Shown piece by piece: positions 8,698-18,364 of a stretch of 64,000 bases of DNA. The position numbers and the translations under genes are program-made. The notes beneath the pieces are model-generated. The model did not search any database. It was given only the letters and a program-made list of their open reading frames with translations, and was not told the origin of the DNA. The stretch lies in contig JNJK01000010.1 of NCBI GenBank assembly GCA_000701625.1, forward strand, positions 91,051 to 155,050, in the 5' to 3' direction. Each line of letters opens with the position of its first letter. The stretch's first letter is position 1. The DNA comes from Lachnospiraceae bacterium MC2017 (lineage in GTDB: Bacteria; Bacillota; Clostridia; Lachnospirales; Lachnospiraceae).

Positions 8698-10404
8698 TTA
8701 TCTTTCAATCTTTCCGAGAGAAAACATTTCCACTCCCGTTTCATTTATGTCATAGCTCGAAAGCACTAACCCATCCTCTTTTCCTCTCGACAGGAAGAGA
8801 TTGTTGTATTTAAGTAAAAGATTTACCTTATCGTTTCCGGCATCAAAGAACATCCACTGCTGATGTTCACTTCCGTTCCATGCTTCTTCTGTTATGAGCG
8901 CATCACCATAATCACGTTTTTCATACTCAACCCCTGTAAGAACTTTTCCTGTCATAACATCTTCTATGACAAAAAATCCATTAGGTAGCTGCATGAGTTT
9001 AAAGTTTTTCGCATATCCGAGATCCAGCGCGTATTCACCATCATCCGGTGTCACTCTGGTAAGAAAGATCTTATCCATAAGTGCCTTTCGCTGCGTCAGC
9101 TTCCTAATAAGGCTTTCCACTTCCTCATTATAATCCTCAAATACTATATTGTCTGTCCCTGCTATATCTGAGTTTAAAACACTATTGTACTTGTCAAAAA
9201 GAAGTTTCTGATCTTTCTCTGCGGATTTTCTTAGTTCCTCAGCCTTTTTCGGAAGCGCTTCTATCTCTTTGTCTATAGCATACTGAAATACTTCTTTGTA
9301 TTTTAGTTCAACTTCCGCACGAAAACCGGGTATATCCATGAGATCCGTAAGAATATGTGTATCGTTTACCCATTCTCTGTCATCCGTATAATTGGCATTA
9401 TAAACCCACAATTTTCTCGGATTATTGTATAGATTTGTCGGACCAACAGTATTGTTTCCATACGCTGCGTCATGATCCCATATAGGCCCGGCAGCTATCT
9501 TTTCATCTCTACCTCCCCGATACAGATAAAAACTGGTACAGGTAGAATCTATATTTTCGGCATACTCCGAAAGCAGATAATAATTTACGAAGGAATCGAT
9601 ATTTATATCATTTTTTACTGCTTCCCAATTTCCTGTAGAAGCATCTCTCTCGAAACAATTATATGCCTCTGCAAAGGATTTAACATTCTCCATTTCCGCA
9701 GCTTTCATGTTGCAATCCTTAAGCGCTATCTTGGTTCCGTATGTTTCTGAGACGAAAAATGGCTCTTCTGAATGTATTTCTGCCATATCATTTGTTCCTG
9801 CGCCATCCTGTAAATCGCCGCTGTCATTTATATAGCAGTCGATTTCCATCAAGACGGCATCATCGCCCCGCAGATCAACGGAACTCTTATCAAGAGATAT
9901 TTTGGGAAGAATATAATAGTTTCCCTGATATTCTCCATCAACATATAGATCTACATGCTTTCCCATGGGAGAAAAACGTTCTCCAATGTCGCGTGCCAGA
10001 TTAAAAGTGATGTCATTTCTAAGAAGAGTTCTGTCATATTCATTTGACAGAAGGACCCATTTTGAAGACGATCCAAGCCCCAGCAGATCCACATTTCCAT
10101 TAAATTCTAACTGATATGGCTTTTTCACCCCCTTCCAGGTAGAATTACCCCTGCCTCGTATTGTTGCATCTATCTCTGTTCTAATATTGGCTCCGCTTAC
10201 AGTAACACCCGTATATTCAATATATTTTGAACCGTTATTTATATCATCTATTGTATTCCCGGATAAACCTATCCAAAGTTCAGGTATATTTCCTGCTTCT
10301 GTCGCCGCTTTCTTAACTATACCGAGCATCCCGCTCCAGATCATAAAGATCAGAACAGCTGAGAACATCGCTCCTTTCGCTATCTTTTTCGCTTTTCTCT
10401 CCAT
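8698..10404 (-). CDS. Membrane-anchored CotH kinase-like protein with ricin-type lectin tail
   Basis: A 568-residue protein from the ATG at 10404, which has AGGTGA 5 nt upstream. A GTG at 10434 would add 10 residues and lacks a better site. An N-terminal basic stretch followed by one hydrophobic segment (AMFSAVLIFMIWSGMLGI) anchors the protein outside the cell. The CotH fold follows: RGRGNSTW, KKPYQLEF, SNEYDRTLLRNDI, and the late GPIWDHDAAYGNN motif (catalytic-type Asp in atypical CotH protein kinases). The last 90 residues contain HQQWMFF, a QxW element typical of ricin B-type trefoils. CotH proteins phosphorylate spore-coat proteins in Bacillus, but in gut and rumen Firmicutes they occur widely as cell-surface proteins. 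No sporulation genes are nearby. Confidence 0.8.
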   Translation of the reverse strand: MERKAKKIAKGAMFSAVLIFMIWSGMLGIVKKAATEAGNIPELWIGLSGNTIDDINNGSKYIEYTGVTVSGANIRTEIDATIRGRGNSTWKGVKKPYQLEFNGNVDLLGLGSSSKWVLLSNEYDRTLLRNDITFNLARDIGERFSPMGKHVDLYVDGEYQGNYYILPKISLDKSSVDLRGDDAVLMEIDCYINDSGDLQDGAGTNDMAEIHSEEPFFVSETYGTKIALKDCNMKAAEMENVKSFAEAYNCFERDASTGNWEAVKNDINIDSFVNYYLLSEYAENIDSTCTSFYLYRGGRDEKIAAGPIWDHDAAYGNNTVGPTNLYNNPRKLWVYNANYTDDREWVNDTHILTDLMDIPGFRAEVELKYKEVFQYAIDKEIEALPKKAEELRKSAEKDQKLLFDKYNSVLNSDIAGTDNIVFEDYNEEVESLIRKLTQRKALMDKIFLTRVTPDDGEYALDLGYAKNFKLMQLPNGFFVIEDVMTGKVLTGVEYEKRDYGDALITEEAWNGSEHQQWMFFDAGNDKVNLLLKYNNLFLSRGKEDGLVLSSYDINETGVEMFSLGKIER

Positions 10405-10468
10405 AATTTCACCTATCTGTTCTTCTCGAACCACCTAATTATGCGAGCCTTAATTTTTTATAAAGAAA

Positions 10469-10499
10469 AAGCCTCAGAACATAACCTATTCTGAGGCTT
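10469..10499 (-). terminator. Terminator of the tRNA-Trp transcript
   Basis: AAGCCTCAGAA and TTCTGAGGCTT pair over 11 bp and are followed on the minus strand by TTTCTTT. It lies 9 nt past the tRNA 3' end and shortly before the cotH start, which implies that cotH has weak or read-through expression. Confidence 0.85.
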
Positions 10500-10507
10500 A
10501 ACCCAAG

Positions 10508-10578
10508 CAGGGGAAGAGGGATTCGAACCCCCGTGAACGGTTTTGGAGACCGTGATACTGCCACTGTATGATTCCCCT
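10508..10578 (-). tRNA. tRNA-Trp (anticodon CCA)
   Basis: Read on the minus strand, the acceptor stem is AGGGGAA/TTCCCCT with discriminator G. The D arm has ATAC/GTAT. The anticodon stem is ACGGT/ACCGT around the loop CTCCAAA, giving anticodon CCA (Trp). The T arm is GGGGG-TTCGAAT-CCCTC. The 3' CCA is not encoded and must be added by the nucleotidyltransferase. A Rho-independent terminator follows directly. Confidence 0.95.
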
Positions 10579-10680
10579 ATATGATATTTCATCTGCCACG
10601 TACTTGTATTTGTACAATCACTTGTCGCGACGCAGATAATAATATCATAACTATTGTTTGTATGCAAGTACTTTTTAAAA

Positions 10681-10715
10681 CTTTTTTAACTTATCGGAAA
10701 TTCCGTTAGAATTCC
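10681..10715. repeat. 35-nt dispersed element, copy 1 (3' of radA)
   Basis: A 35-nt segment matching 31 of 35 positions in the segment at 52578-52612. The core is GGAAATTCCGTTRGAATTC, an imperfect inverted repeat flanked by a conserved CTTTTTTA run. It begins at the last base of the radA stop codon. It may be a hairpin terminator for minus-strand genes or a short dispersed repeat. Confidence 0.55.
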
Positions 10716-12097
10716 TATCCTCGAACTATCTCCATCGCATCGCTCACCGACCGCACACCTATCAGTTTCACTCCGGGATTTTCCCGTACGGATTTCATGG
10801 ATGTATCAGGGATTATGACCGTCTTAAAGCCGAGTCTGTGCGCTTCATTTACTCTTTGAGATATCTGGCTCACTGCCCTTACTTCACCGGAAAGTCCTAC
10901 TTCACCGAATGCGACTATATCCGGAGAAATCGGACGGTTACGGAAAGATGAAGCGACTGCCATCACAATACCAAGATCTACTGCCGGCTCACTGACCTTT
11001 AGACCACCTGCTATATTTACATACGCATCCGATTGGGACAGGTGCATACCTACTCTTTTTTCAAGCACGGCCATCAACAGATTTACCCTATTGTAATCCG
11101 TACCGTTTGCCTGTCTCCTCGGAATACCAAATGCAGTGTCCGTAACAAGTGCCTGTATCTCCACCAGAAGCGGTCTCGTGCCCTCCATGCAGCAGGTCAC
11201 AACAGATCCACTGGCATTTTCAGGACGCCCTGACAACATAAATTCTGACGGGTTGGTTACTTCTGCCAAACCGTCTTCATTCATCTCAAACACACCTATC
11301 TCGTCCGTAGACCCAAAACGGTTTTTTACTCCGCGAAGTACACGATATGCGCCATGCGTATCTCCCTCAAAGTAAAGCACTGTATCCACCATATGCTCAA
11401 GAACACGCGGTCCCGCAACAGCCCCCTCTTTTGTTACATGGCCGATTATAAATACGGTTATGCCCATACTTTTTGCAATACGCATGAGAACGCCGGTGGT
11501 TTCTCTAACCTGTGAAACCGATCCCGGTGCCGCGGAAACATTCTCATTAAACATTGTCTGGATAGAGTCAACTACCACCATCTCAGGCTTTTGTTCTGAA
11601 ATGATCTCAGAGATGTCATCGAGGTTTGTTTCAGAAAGGAGCTTCAGATCGTCTGTAAAAGATCCTAATCTGTTCGCCCTCATCTTTATCTGCTTTGCAG
11701 ATTCCTCTCCCGAAACATATAAAACTGAGTGATGATCATTAGTAACATTCCTGCATATCTGTAAAAGAAGTGTAGACTTACCAATACCCGGGTCTCCACC
11801 CACAAGTACCATCGATCCCTTTACGATACCGCCGCCCAGAACTCTGTCCATTTCACGGCTTCCACTTGTGATCTTGTCCTCCGGATCTTCCTCTATCTGT
11901 GACAACGGCTTCGGTATCTGGCGAAGCCCCTTTCTTCCTGCCGTCGCTGACGCAGAAGAAACCGCCCCCTTAGAGACGGTTTCCTCAACCATTGTGTTCC
12001 ACTCATGACACATAGGGCACTGCCCCAGCCACTTCGGTGACTCGTGTCCACAGTTTTGACAATAAAATATAGTTTTTGACTTTTTAACAGATGCCAT
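10715..12097 (-). CDS. radA: DNA repair protein RadA
   Basis: A 460-residue RecA-like branch-migration ATPase of homologous recombination. In order it shows an N-terminal four-Cys zinc finger (CQNCGHESPKWLGQCPMC), Walker A GGDPGIGKSTLL near residue 100, Walker B MVVVDSIQTM, the RadA-specific KNRFGSTDEIGVF motif near residue 255, and a C-terminal Lon-protease-like domain (VNIAGGLKVSEPAVDLGI, VAFGEVGLSGEVRAV). Length is normal for the family. Its ATG shares one base with the stop codon of the upstream 12097-12510 gene (TAATG), so the two are translationally coupled. In many Firmicutes radA follows clpC, and here clpC is the next larger gene upstream. Confidence 0.96.
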   Translation of the reverse strand: MASVKKSKTIFYCQNCGHESPKWLGQCPMCHEWNTMVEETVSKGAVSSASATAGRKGLRQIPKPLSQIEEDPEDKITSGSREMDRVLGGGIVKGSMVLVGGDPGIGKSTLLLQICRNVTNDHHSVLYVSGEESAKQIKMRANRLGSFTDDLKLLSETNLDDISEIISEQKPEMVVVDSIQTMFNENVSAAPGSVSQVRETTGVLMRIAKSMGITVFIIGHVTKEGAVAGPRVLEHMVDTVLYFEGDTHGAYRVLRGVKNRFGSTDEIGVFEMNEDGLAEVTNPSEFMLSGRPENASGSVVTCCMEGTRPLLVEIQALVTDTAFGIPRRQANGTDYNRVNLLMAVLEKRVGMHLSQSDAYVNIAGGLKVSEPAVDLGIVMAVASSFRNRPISPDIVAFGEVGLSGEVRAVSQISQRVNEAHRLGFKTVIIPDTSMKSVRENPGVKLIGVRSVSDAMEIVRG

Positions 12098-12510
12098 TAT
12101 GCTCTCTTTACTTCAACCGGTACACTGCCATTTCCTGAAAGCTCTACACTTACTGAAAGCTTACCGCCAAGATTTGTCTTCATGCGTCCGCTTTCCTTGC
12201 CGTTAACAGACACTACATATTCTGTCTCATCAGCAAGTCCGAGTGTGATCTGTGCATCGTCAGCGCCTTCAACGTTGAACTTTACACCATCTTCCGCCTC
12301 AGCGAAATTTACGACACTGGTTCCGGGAACCGATTCATAGACAAACAATCCGTTTTTTTCGAGCTTTGTGATGTCTTTGTAGGTCTTTACCTTGTAAAGA
12401 TCACCGTTATGCGGAAAATCCTCCTTCTTTGCCTTTGCGTCCAGGGTGTGATCTCCAAAGCTCAGAGAACCGTCTGCCTCACTGCGAAGCAATTCCTTAA
12501 CCGCTGCCAT
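12097..12510 (-). CDS. Conserved hypothetical protein coupled to radA
   Basis: A 137-residue, mostly beta-strand, acidic cytoplasmic protein with no signal peptide. It starts MAAVKELLRSEADGSLSFGD and contains LYKVKTYKDITKLEKNGLFVYESVPGT and repeated short strands to the end. I recall similar Lachnospiraceae proteins labelled endosialidase in databases, but I see nothing supporting that enzymatic function: no catalytic motif and no sialidase Asp-box. The start has a good AGAGGAGG ribosome site, and the stop codon overlaps the radA start by one base. The coupling suggests co-expression with radA. Function unknown. Confidence 0.65.
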   Translation of the reverse strand: MAAVKELLRSEADGSLSFGDHTLDAKAKKEDFPHNGDLYKVKTYKDITKLEKNGLFVYESVPGTSVVNFAEAEDGVKFNVEGADDAQITLGLADETEYVVSVNGKESGRMKTNLGGKLSVSVELSGNGSVPVEVKRA

Positions 12511-12532
12511 TTCTGTAACCTCCTCTAAAACC

Positions 12533-12549
12533 GTCAGTTGCTAACTGAC
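12533..12549 (-). terminator. Hairpin between clpC and the radA pair
   Basis: GTCAGTT and AACTGAC form a perfect 7-bp stem with a 3-nt loop, followed on the minus strand by GGTTTTAG. It may be an attenuating terminator after clpC. The tail is short, so read-through into the next gene is likely. Confidence 0.5.
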
Positions 12550-12599
12550 TAAATGTTTCCAGTCTCTCAATGTCTATTTCGACTACATGCGCCCAAAAA

Positions 12600-15038
12600 T
12601 CAAGACGCCTTAAAAACTATTTTTCCTTTCACCAGGTTTACGTGAACAGTGTCTCCACTATGCACTCTGCCCGAAAGCAATTCTTCTGCCAACGGATCCT
12701 CGATCATATTCTGGATCGCACGGCGAAGCGGTCTTGCTCCATACTTCTTGTCCGAGCCTTTTCCGATGATCTCTTCTTTCACACCTGCTGAAATCGTAAG
12801 GGTGATCCCCATCTGCTCTCTTGCTCTGTTTATCAGATCCTTTGAAAGCAGTGTAACGATACTCTTCATGTTTTCCTTCGATAACTGATGGAATACGATG
12901 ATATCGTCAATTCTGTTAATGAACTCAGGCTTGAAGATCCTGCGAACTTCTTCCATTACGCCGTTCTTCATGTCCTTATATTTCTCAGACTCACTGTCTA
13001 TTCCGCCAAATCCGAGTTTTTTCGGTTCTACGATAGACTGGGCACCTGCATTACTCGTCATGATGATTATGGCATTCTTAAAGCTGACCTTGCGCCCCTT
13101 TGAATCGGTAATATGTCCATCGTCGAGCACCTGCAGGAGTATGTTAAACACATCCGGATGAGCTTTTTCGATCTCATCAAAGAGAACTACCGAATAAGGA
13201 TGTCTCCTGATCTTGTCTGCAAGCTGCCCTCCCTCGTCATGACCAACATATCCCGGAGGTGAACCGATCATCTTTGCTACTGAATGTGATTCCATGTATT
13301 CTGACATATCTACACGGATCATATCATCTTCTGAACCAAACATAGCCTCAGCAAGAGCTTTGCTAAGCTCGGTCTTTCCTACACCGGTAGGTCCTAAGAA
13401 AAGGAATGACCCTACCGGTCTCTTGGGATCCTTCAGTCCAACTCTTCCTCGTCTTATCGCCTTTGAAACAAGTGTAACTGCCTCTTCCTGACCGATAACC
13501 CTCTTGTGAAGCGTCTTTTCAAGACCCATAAGCCTGACATTATCTTTTTCCGTAAGCTTATTTACAGGAATCTTAGTCCACAGTGCTACCACGTCTGCTA
13601 TATCATTTTCAGAAAGACTGAGCTGTTTTGAACTTTCTTTCTTCTTTCTGCGGTTCATTGCCTGATCGAGCTTTTTCTGCTCTGCAAGCTGGTTCTTGCG
13701 GATTTCTGATGCCTTATCAAAGTCGCCTTCTCTGATCGCCTTTTCTTTCTCAACTTCCAGAGCCTTGATATTCTCAGAAATCTTTTTTTCTTTATCAGAC
13801 TCCTGCAGGTTGGAAAGACGCAGGTGACTCGCTGCTTCATCCATCACGTCGATCGCCTTATCCGGAAGAAAACGATCATTTATATATCTTGCGCTGAGTT
13901 TTACCGCTGCTGTTACAGCTTCCTCAGGTATCGTAACGCCGTGGTGCTCTTCATATCTGTCCTTTACTCCGTTAAGTATCTGGATCGCCTCTTCTTCAGA
14001 AGGTTCTTCCACAACTACCGGCTGGAATCGACGTTCAAGCGCAGCATCTTTTTCAATATACTTCCTGTACTCATCAAGAGTAGTTGCTCCGATAAGCTGT
14101 ATCTCTCCCCGGGCAAGCGACGGCTTAAGGATGTTAGATGCATCGATAGCTCCCTCTGCTCCACCGGCTCCGATCAGCGTATGGATCTCATCCATAAATA
14201 ACAGGATATTTCCGGATGATATCACCTCACGGATAACTCTCTTTATACGTTCCTCAAATTCGCCTCGATACTTACTGCCTGCAACCATTCCTGACATATC
14301 GAGAGATACTACTCTCTTTCCTGAGATAGTCTCCGGTACATTTCCTTCAACTATCCGTACTGCCAGTCCCTCTGCTATCGCAGTTTTTCCTACTCCGGGC
14401 TCACCTACGAGACACGGATTATTTTTTGTTCTGCGGCTCAGGATCTGAACCACGCGCATGATCTCATTGCTGCGTCCGATAACCGGATCAAGATCACCGC
14501 TCCGTGCAAGTTCCGTAAGATCACGCGAATACTGATCGAGCGTAGGTGTGCTGCTGTCGCTTTTTGCGCCCTTCTGCGGATACAGATCTTCCCTCGCGAT
14601 AGAAGGATCTTCTCCCATGGCTACAAGTGTATCGGAATAAACCTTCTGCAAATTAACGCTAAGAGTATTTAAAAGACGGGCGGCAACACTTTCACCCTCT
14701 TTTATAATGGCGAGAAGTATATGCTCTGTTCCTACTTCCTTACTGCGAAAACGTTCTGCCATCTCCTCGCTTAAAGAAAGTACTCTCCTGGCTCTAGGAG
14801 TCCACCCATCACGTTCGGAAAGTGCAACCTCAAGTCCCGGAGCCACAAGCTGCTCGATAAGTTCAAGCACCTGTTTTTCCTGAACATGATTCTGCTCCAG
14901 AGCATATGAAGCCACGCTGGAATTCTCCCGAAGTAAACCAATCAATATATGCTCTGTTCCTACATAATTCTGATTCAGTTCATTTGCACATTCCCGTGCG
15001 AGCTCAAGCGCCTTCTTCGCTTTTTCCGTATAATTCAT
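12600..15038 (-). CDS. clpC: ATP-dependent Clp protease ATPase subunit ClpC
   Basis: An 812-residue Hsp100 unfoldase that feeds ClpP. I chose the ATG at 15038 ([14 protein letters not shown]), which has GAGGTG 4 nt upstream; a longer ORF to 15095 lacks support. In order: two Clp-N repeats, AAA module 1 with [13 protein letters not shown] and the Walker [13 protein letters not shown], a middle coiled region with a UVR-like motif ([18 protein letters not shown]) that separates ClpC from ClpB, AAA module 2 with [13 protein letters not shown] and [15 protein letters not shown], and the C-terminal D2-small domain. The ClpP-binding VGF-like loop is GFGGIDSE. The usual ctsR-mcsA-mcsB partners are not upstream; a surface protein gene is there instead. 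Confidence 0.93.
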   Translation of the reverse strand: MNYTEKAKKALELARECANELNQNYVGTEHILIGLLRENSSVASYALEQNHVQEKQVLELIEQLVAPGLEVALSERDGWTPRARRVLSLSEEMAERFRSKEVGTEHILLAIIKEGESVAARLLNTLSVNLQKVYSDTLVAMGEDPSIAREDLYPQKGAKSDSSTPTLDQYSRDLTELARSGDLDPVIGRSNEIMRVVQILSRRTKNNPCLVGEPGVGKTAIAEGLAVRIVEGNVPETISGKRVVSLDMSGMVAGSKYRGEFEERIKRVIREVISSGNILLFMDEIHTLIGAGGAEGAIDASNILKPSLARGEIQLIGATTLDEYRKYIEKDAALERRFQPVVVEEPSEEEAIQILNGVKDRYEEHHGVTIPEEAVTAAVKLSARYINDRFLPDKAIDVMDEAASHLRLSNLQESDKEKKISENIKALEVEKEKAIREGDFDKASEIRKNQLAEQKKLDQAMNRRKKKESSKQLSLSENDIADVVALWTKIPVNKLTEKDNVRLMGLEKTLHKRVIGQEEAVTLVSKAIRRGRVGLKDPKRPVGSFLFLGPTGVGKTELSKALAEAMFGSEDDMIRVDMSEYMESHSVAKMIGSPPGYVGHDEGGQLADKIRRHPYSVVLFDEIEKAHPDVFNILLQVLDDGHITDSKGRKVSFKNAIIIMTSNAGAQSIVEPKKLGFGGIDSESEKYKDMKNGVMEEVRRIFKPEFINRIDDIIVFHQLSKENMKSIVTLLSKDLINRAREQMGITLTISAGVKEEIIGKGSDKKYGARPLRRAIQNMIEDPLAEELLSGRVHSGDTVHVNLVKGKIVFKAS

Positions 15039-15116
15039 ATACACCTCATTTATCACCGTTATGTTGCCAGTACCGTTGCCGATCATGCTTCGCATTCCCG
15101 GACGGTACCAGGCTCA

Positions 15117-16688
15117 TCAGTGCTTCTTTATATTTAGGAATTCAAAATCGAAATCCTCATCCAGATCATAATCCTGTGACGGCTTACGACGTACCGAAGC
15201 ACTCCTTTCTTCTATTTCTGTCATTTCATCAGTCGCAGCTCTGATCTTCTTTGTAGGTATGCCTGCTGTAACTTCCATGTTTTCCCAGTCAACCTCATCC
15301 TCAGCTCTGTTGCGCTCAACCGGCATCTCATCTTCTTCATAGGATCTGCGGGAGCTCTCACGCTTCTTACGGCGTACAGGTTTTTCTTCTCTCCTCAGAC
15401 GCTCTCTATCTTCCCTATCTGTTCTGCCTGCTCTTGTCTTTCTGGTAACTCTCTTTCGGATCGCAGCCTCATCATCCTCATCATCTTCATCATCATCACT
15501 AAAATCATCGTCTCTGCCGCGTCCGCGCTTTCCAAGCATCATATTGATGAAAAGGAATAGCATGATAACAAGAATGATCACAAGTACAACGATGATAAGA
15601 AGTCTGGAACGTGAAAGTCTCTTGTACTTTATTATCACTGCTGACTCACCATGCGGAATGTCTACATATCTCTGATATGTTCCACGTGTGATGTCATAAA
15701 GGTAGAAACCTAAGTTTCCGCTCTCATCTACTGCATAAAGCAGACAAAATTCCTTTGGCTGAGCCTGGATAAGACCTGAGAGATTTGTGTGTGCGATTTC
15801 CTCAAGAGCAAGCATTGCATTCTCATCTACCTCAGTAGAAGCCTCTGCTGCATCGCCCTTTTCTTCGGAAGCATCACCATTTGCCTCTGCTCCATCTGCA
15901 GCTTCTCCACTTTTTCCGGAAATATGAGCTGCCGGTTCTGTCTCAGAATCCGGATCGTCAACCGGAACTGCCGCTCCATCATCTTCTCCCGAAAGTTCCG
16001 CGCCTGCACCTACAAGTAACCCACTTTCTTCTTCGGCATAAGCCTTTACAGAGAAAAGAGACGCCTCCGAAGAATCCGCTGAAGATCCATCAGAATCTTC
16101 TTCATCAGAAACTGTCTCCGCAGGGAGTGACCATGCTGTTGCAGATTTTCTTCCCCACTGGAGATTGTGCTTCGTAAATCCATCCGGTCCTACCACATTA
16201 TCTCCCGGATCAAGAACGATGATATAGCTGTCGTCCTTTCCGTCGATCTTTATCATATCTGACATACGGGCATTTTCTGTTGTATCACAAAGATAGAATT
16301 CACCGTTTGAGCCATCAGAATCAGTAAGATATGCAAGCGTGATAGTAAGTCCCTCTGCTCCGATCGTGGCGCTCTTACATGTCATCTGAGCGATCTGAAC
16401 ACTCTGTCCCTGGTACTCAATAGTCCGAACGGAAAATCCTGTCGGAACTTCACTTGCAGGAAATGTAAGTGCAAGATATTTTCCATCGATATTTGTCGCA
16501 ATATCACTTGGTGTAACTGTTTCGAGTGCAGCCTGCGCAGCTTCTGCCGCTGCCAGTGCTTCCTCATCCGTCATTTCACTTTCAGCAGCCACTTCCTCTG
16601 CAAAAGCATTAGTCGGCACACTACCGATCAAAAGCGCCGAAAGAAGAAGCGAGATCATGCCTCTCTTTAAGATGCTGTTACGTTTCAT
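15117..16688 (-). CDS. Type I membrane protein with charged cytoplasmic tail, function unknown
   Basis: A protein of 523 residues from the ATG at 16688 (MKRNSILK), which has GGAG 7 nt upstream; an ATG four codons earlier lacks spacing for a ribosome site. It has a signal peptide (LLLSALLIGSVPTNAFA), an extracellular beta-rich part with an Ala/Glu-rich start, and a long acidic low-complexity stretch (about residues 200-290). One strong membrane helix lies near residue 360-388 (LLIIVVLVIILVIMLFLFI). A highly charged intracellular tail follows, with acidic runs such as DDDFSDDDEDDEDDE and then basic Arg/Lys patches. I do not recognise a family. It sits directly upstream of clpC and downstream of a cell-wall glucosaminidase-like gene, so an envelope role is plausible. 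Confidence 0.65.
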   Translation of the reverse strand: MKRNSILKRGMISLLLSALLIGSVPTNAFAEEVAAESEMTDEEALAAAEAAQAALETVTPSDIATNIDGKYLALTFPASEVPTGFSVRTIEYQGQSVQIAQMTCKSATIGAEGLTITLAYLTDSDGSNGEFYLCDTTENARMSDMIKIDGKDDSYIIVLDPGDNVVGPDGFTKHNLQWGRKSATAWSLPAETVSDEEDSDGSSADSSEASLFSVKAYAEEESGLLVGAGAELSGEDDGAAVPVDDPDSETEPAAHISGKSGEAADGAEANGDASEEKGDAAEASTEVDENAMLALEEIAHTNLSGLIQAQPKEFCLLYAVDESGNLGFYLYDITRGTYQRYVDIPHGESAVIIKYKRLSRSRLLIIVVLVIILVIMLFLFINMMLGKRGRGRDDDFSDDDEDDEDDEAAIRKRVTRKTRAGRTDREDRERLRREEKPVRRKKRESSRRSYEEDEMPVERNRAEDEVDWENMEVTAGIPTKKIRAATDEMTEIEERSASVRRKPSQDYDLDEDFDFEFLNIKKH

Positions 16689-16703
16689 TTCAAACTCCAT
16701 TCC

Positions 16704-16723
16704 AGAACGATTATATTCGTTCT
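16704..16723. promoter_or_regulatory. Inverted repeat upstream of the type I membrane protein gene
   Basis: AGAACGA and TCGTTCT form a perfect 7-bp inverted repeat with a 6-nt spacer between the glucosaminidase-like gene and the membrane protein gene. The spacer includes a TATAAT-like string on the minus strand, but no matching -35 is present. It could be an operator or a weak processing hairpin. Confidence 0.3.
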
Positions 16724-16741
16724 AACTCTTTTTTGCCTGTA

Positions 16742-18364
16742 TCAAGGCTTTCCCTCCGGTTCAGAAGGCATATCTGCATATACCGGTATCAAAAAAATAT
16801 ACTTTGATGCCGTGCTGATATCTGTCCCATAGCCCTTATAAACATTTTTAGCTTCAAAATGCGGAGCATACAGACTCTCCATATACTGGTGAGAAATAGC
16901 TGTTCCGCTATAATTAAACCGTTGTTTATAAAGCGTATTTTGCGGAACCGAACGGTAGAAATAATTATCCGCAAGAAATTTAAGACCACCGCTTATAGAT
17001 TTTCTTCTGGTATCCCACCCCTGTGACTTTGCATATTTTAACCCATTTAGGACAGGATTTGTTCCATTTGCCTGAATATTAAAAAAATTATAATATCCTT
17101 CGTAACCCGAATACCTTCCGTTTATAAGATCATCACCGCTACGACTCCCGTGTTCCTGACGAAGCCTTGCAGCAACGAGATACGGATTTACTTTTGAATC
17201 ATCGGATAGTTTTTTGATGAGTGCTGCATATGTTGTCGATGTTTCATCGGGAAGTGACCCCGTCATTGATGTAGTGGATAATATTTCTGATATACCATTT
17301 TCCGTAGTTCCGGTACTGTCAGTCCCATCCACAAACATAAAAAACGATGTATTCAGCCCTCCGTTTTCTGTCACCATAAAGTTTCTCGGATCCATGTAGT
17401 ACTTGATCTGAGCCAAAGAAGCTTCTTTCCAGGTGATATAGCTTTTTCCCTGTTCTTCATTGCTAAAAAAATCCGACAATGAATCTATCCCCAGTCCGGA
17501 TGCAAAACCATATTGCAGATCATCATAGGACGCATCTTTAAGATGACTGTTCAGCACTGTGGTCTCAGTTTCAGGATTAATATTAGAAGGAACCGTATCT
17601 CTGTCTTCCAAAGCTCCCTCGACCTTACTAAAACCATACTGTGCCTCCACAGCCTTTTCCCATGTAAGGGCACTTACCGGATTGTAGCTTTCAAATTCCC
17701 ATTCAGGATACAGATCATGAATTACTGTCAGTCTGGATATGTAGCTTTCGGGAAACCCCTTATCTATAAGCTCATCCTTGTAATCATCTGTATTAAAATA
17801 ATCCTGTCGTACAAAACCTGCTGTAACACCATTTACTGCTTCAAATGTTACATAATACCAGTAATATCCACTGCTCTCATCAAATTCTGCCCTCTTAAAT
17901 GCACATTTTTTTTCATATGAAAGCTCACAGATAATATCTCCGCTAAGAGATGCCTTTGAGCGCACTTTAACATCATCAAAGTTGATCGTTAAGACTCGAT
18001 CTTCTTTGATATCTTCCGACGCTGTTCCATTTAAGTCAATGAAATCTGATCTGACATAACCTGCGACAGAAGGTTTACGTGCCTCTATATAATACCATAC
18101 AGAACCATCTGTTCCTTCTGAAGATTTTGTGATTTTTACAGAAATCCCTGTATTCAGAGTCGCAATGATCTCACCGGTTACAGGTTTATCCTTCCTGACC
18201 TGTATATTGGTTCCTTTTGTAACTCCCAGAGTAATGTCCTCAGCTCTGACAGGGCGCGTAAAAACAAAGACGAAAAGGAGCAGCAGTAAACCTACTGCCG
18301 CTGCTCCCTTTTGTCTCCATAGACCGCGTAGCTTAACGATCAAATCTTCTTTTACCATCGTCAT
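16742..18364 (-). CDS. Secreted SH3-domain glucosaminidase-like cell-wall hydrolase
   Basis: About 540 residues from the ATG at 18364. The reading frame opens slightly further upstream, and the start overlaps the preceding gene by about 30 nt in either case. An N-terminal membrane segment (AAAVGLLLLLFVFVFTRPVRA) acts as signal peptide or anchor. Two bacterial SH3 domains follow (about residues 40-110 and 120-185; e.g. TKGTNIQVRKDKP, VKVRSKASLSGDII). The C-terminal half resembles an endo-beta-N-acetylglucosaminidase of the LytD/LytG type: NPYLVAARLRQEHG carries the candidate catalytic Glu, with YYNFFNIQANG and QGWDTRRKSISGG downstream. It probably cleaves peptidoglycan glycan strands during growth or separation. 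The linkage to purD through the zinc-ribbon gene suggests a long read-through operon. Confidence 0.82.
   Translation of the reverse strand: MTMVKEDLIVKLRGLWRQKGAAAVGLLLLLFVFVFTRPVRAEDITLGVTKGTNIQVRKDKPVTGEIIATLNTGISVKITKSSEGTDGSVWYYIEARKPSVAGYVRSDFIDLNGTASEDIKEDRVLTINFDDVKVRSKASLSGDIICELSYEKKCAFKRAEFDESSGYYWYYVTFEAVNGVTAGFVRQDYFNTDDYKDELIDKGFPESYISRLTVIHDLYPEWEFESYNPVSALTWEKAVEAQYGFSKVEGALEDRDTVPSNINPETETTVLNSHLKDASYDDLQYGFASGLGIDSLSDFFSNEEQGKSYITWKEASLAQIKYYMDPRNFMVTENGGLNTSFFMFVDGTDSTGTTENGISEILSTTSMTGSLPDETSTTYAALIKKLSDDSKVNPYLVAARLRQEHGSRSGDDLINGRYSGYEGYYNFFNIQANGTNPVLNGLKYAKSQGWDTRRKSISGGLKFLADNYFYRSVPQNTLYKQRFNYSGTAISHQYMESLYAPHFEAKNVYKGYGTDISTASKYIFLIPVYADMPSEPEGKP

Noticed and set aside
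10458..10667. 69-codon minus-strand ORF over the tRNA
   Set aside because: It overlaps tRNA-Trp and its terminator.
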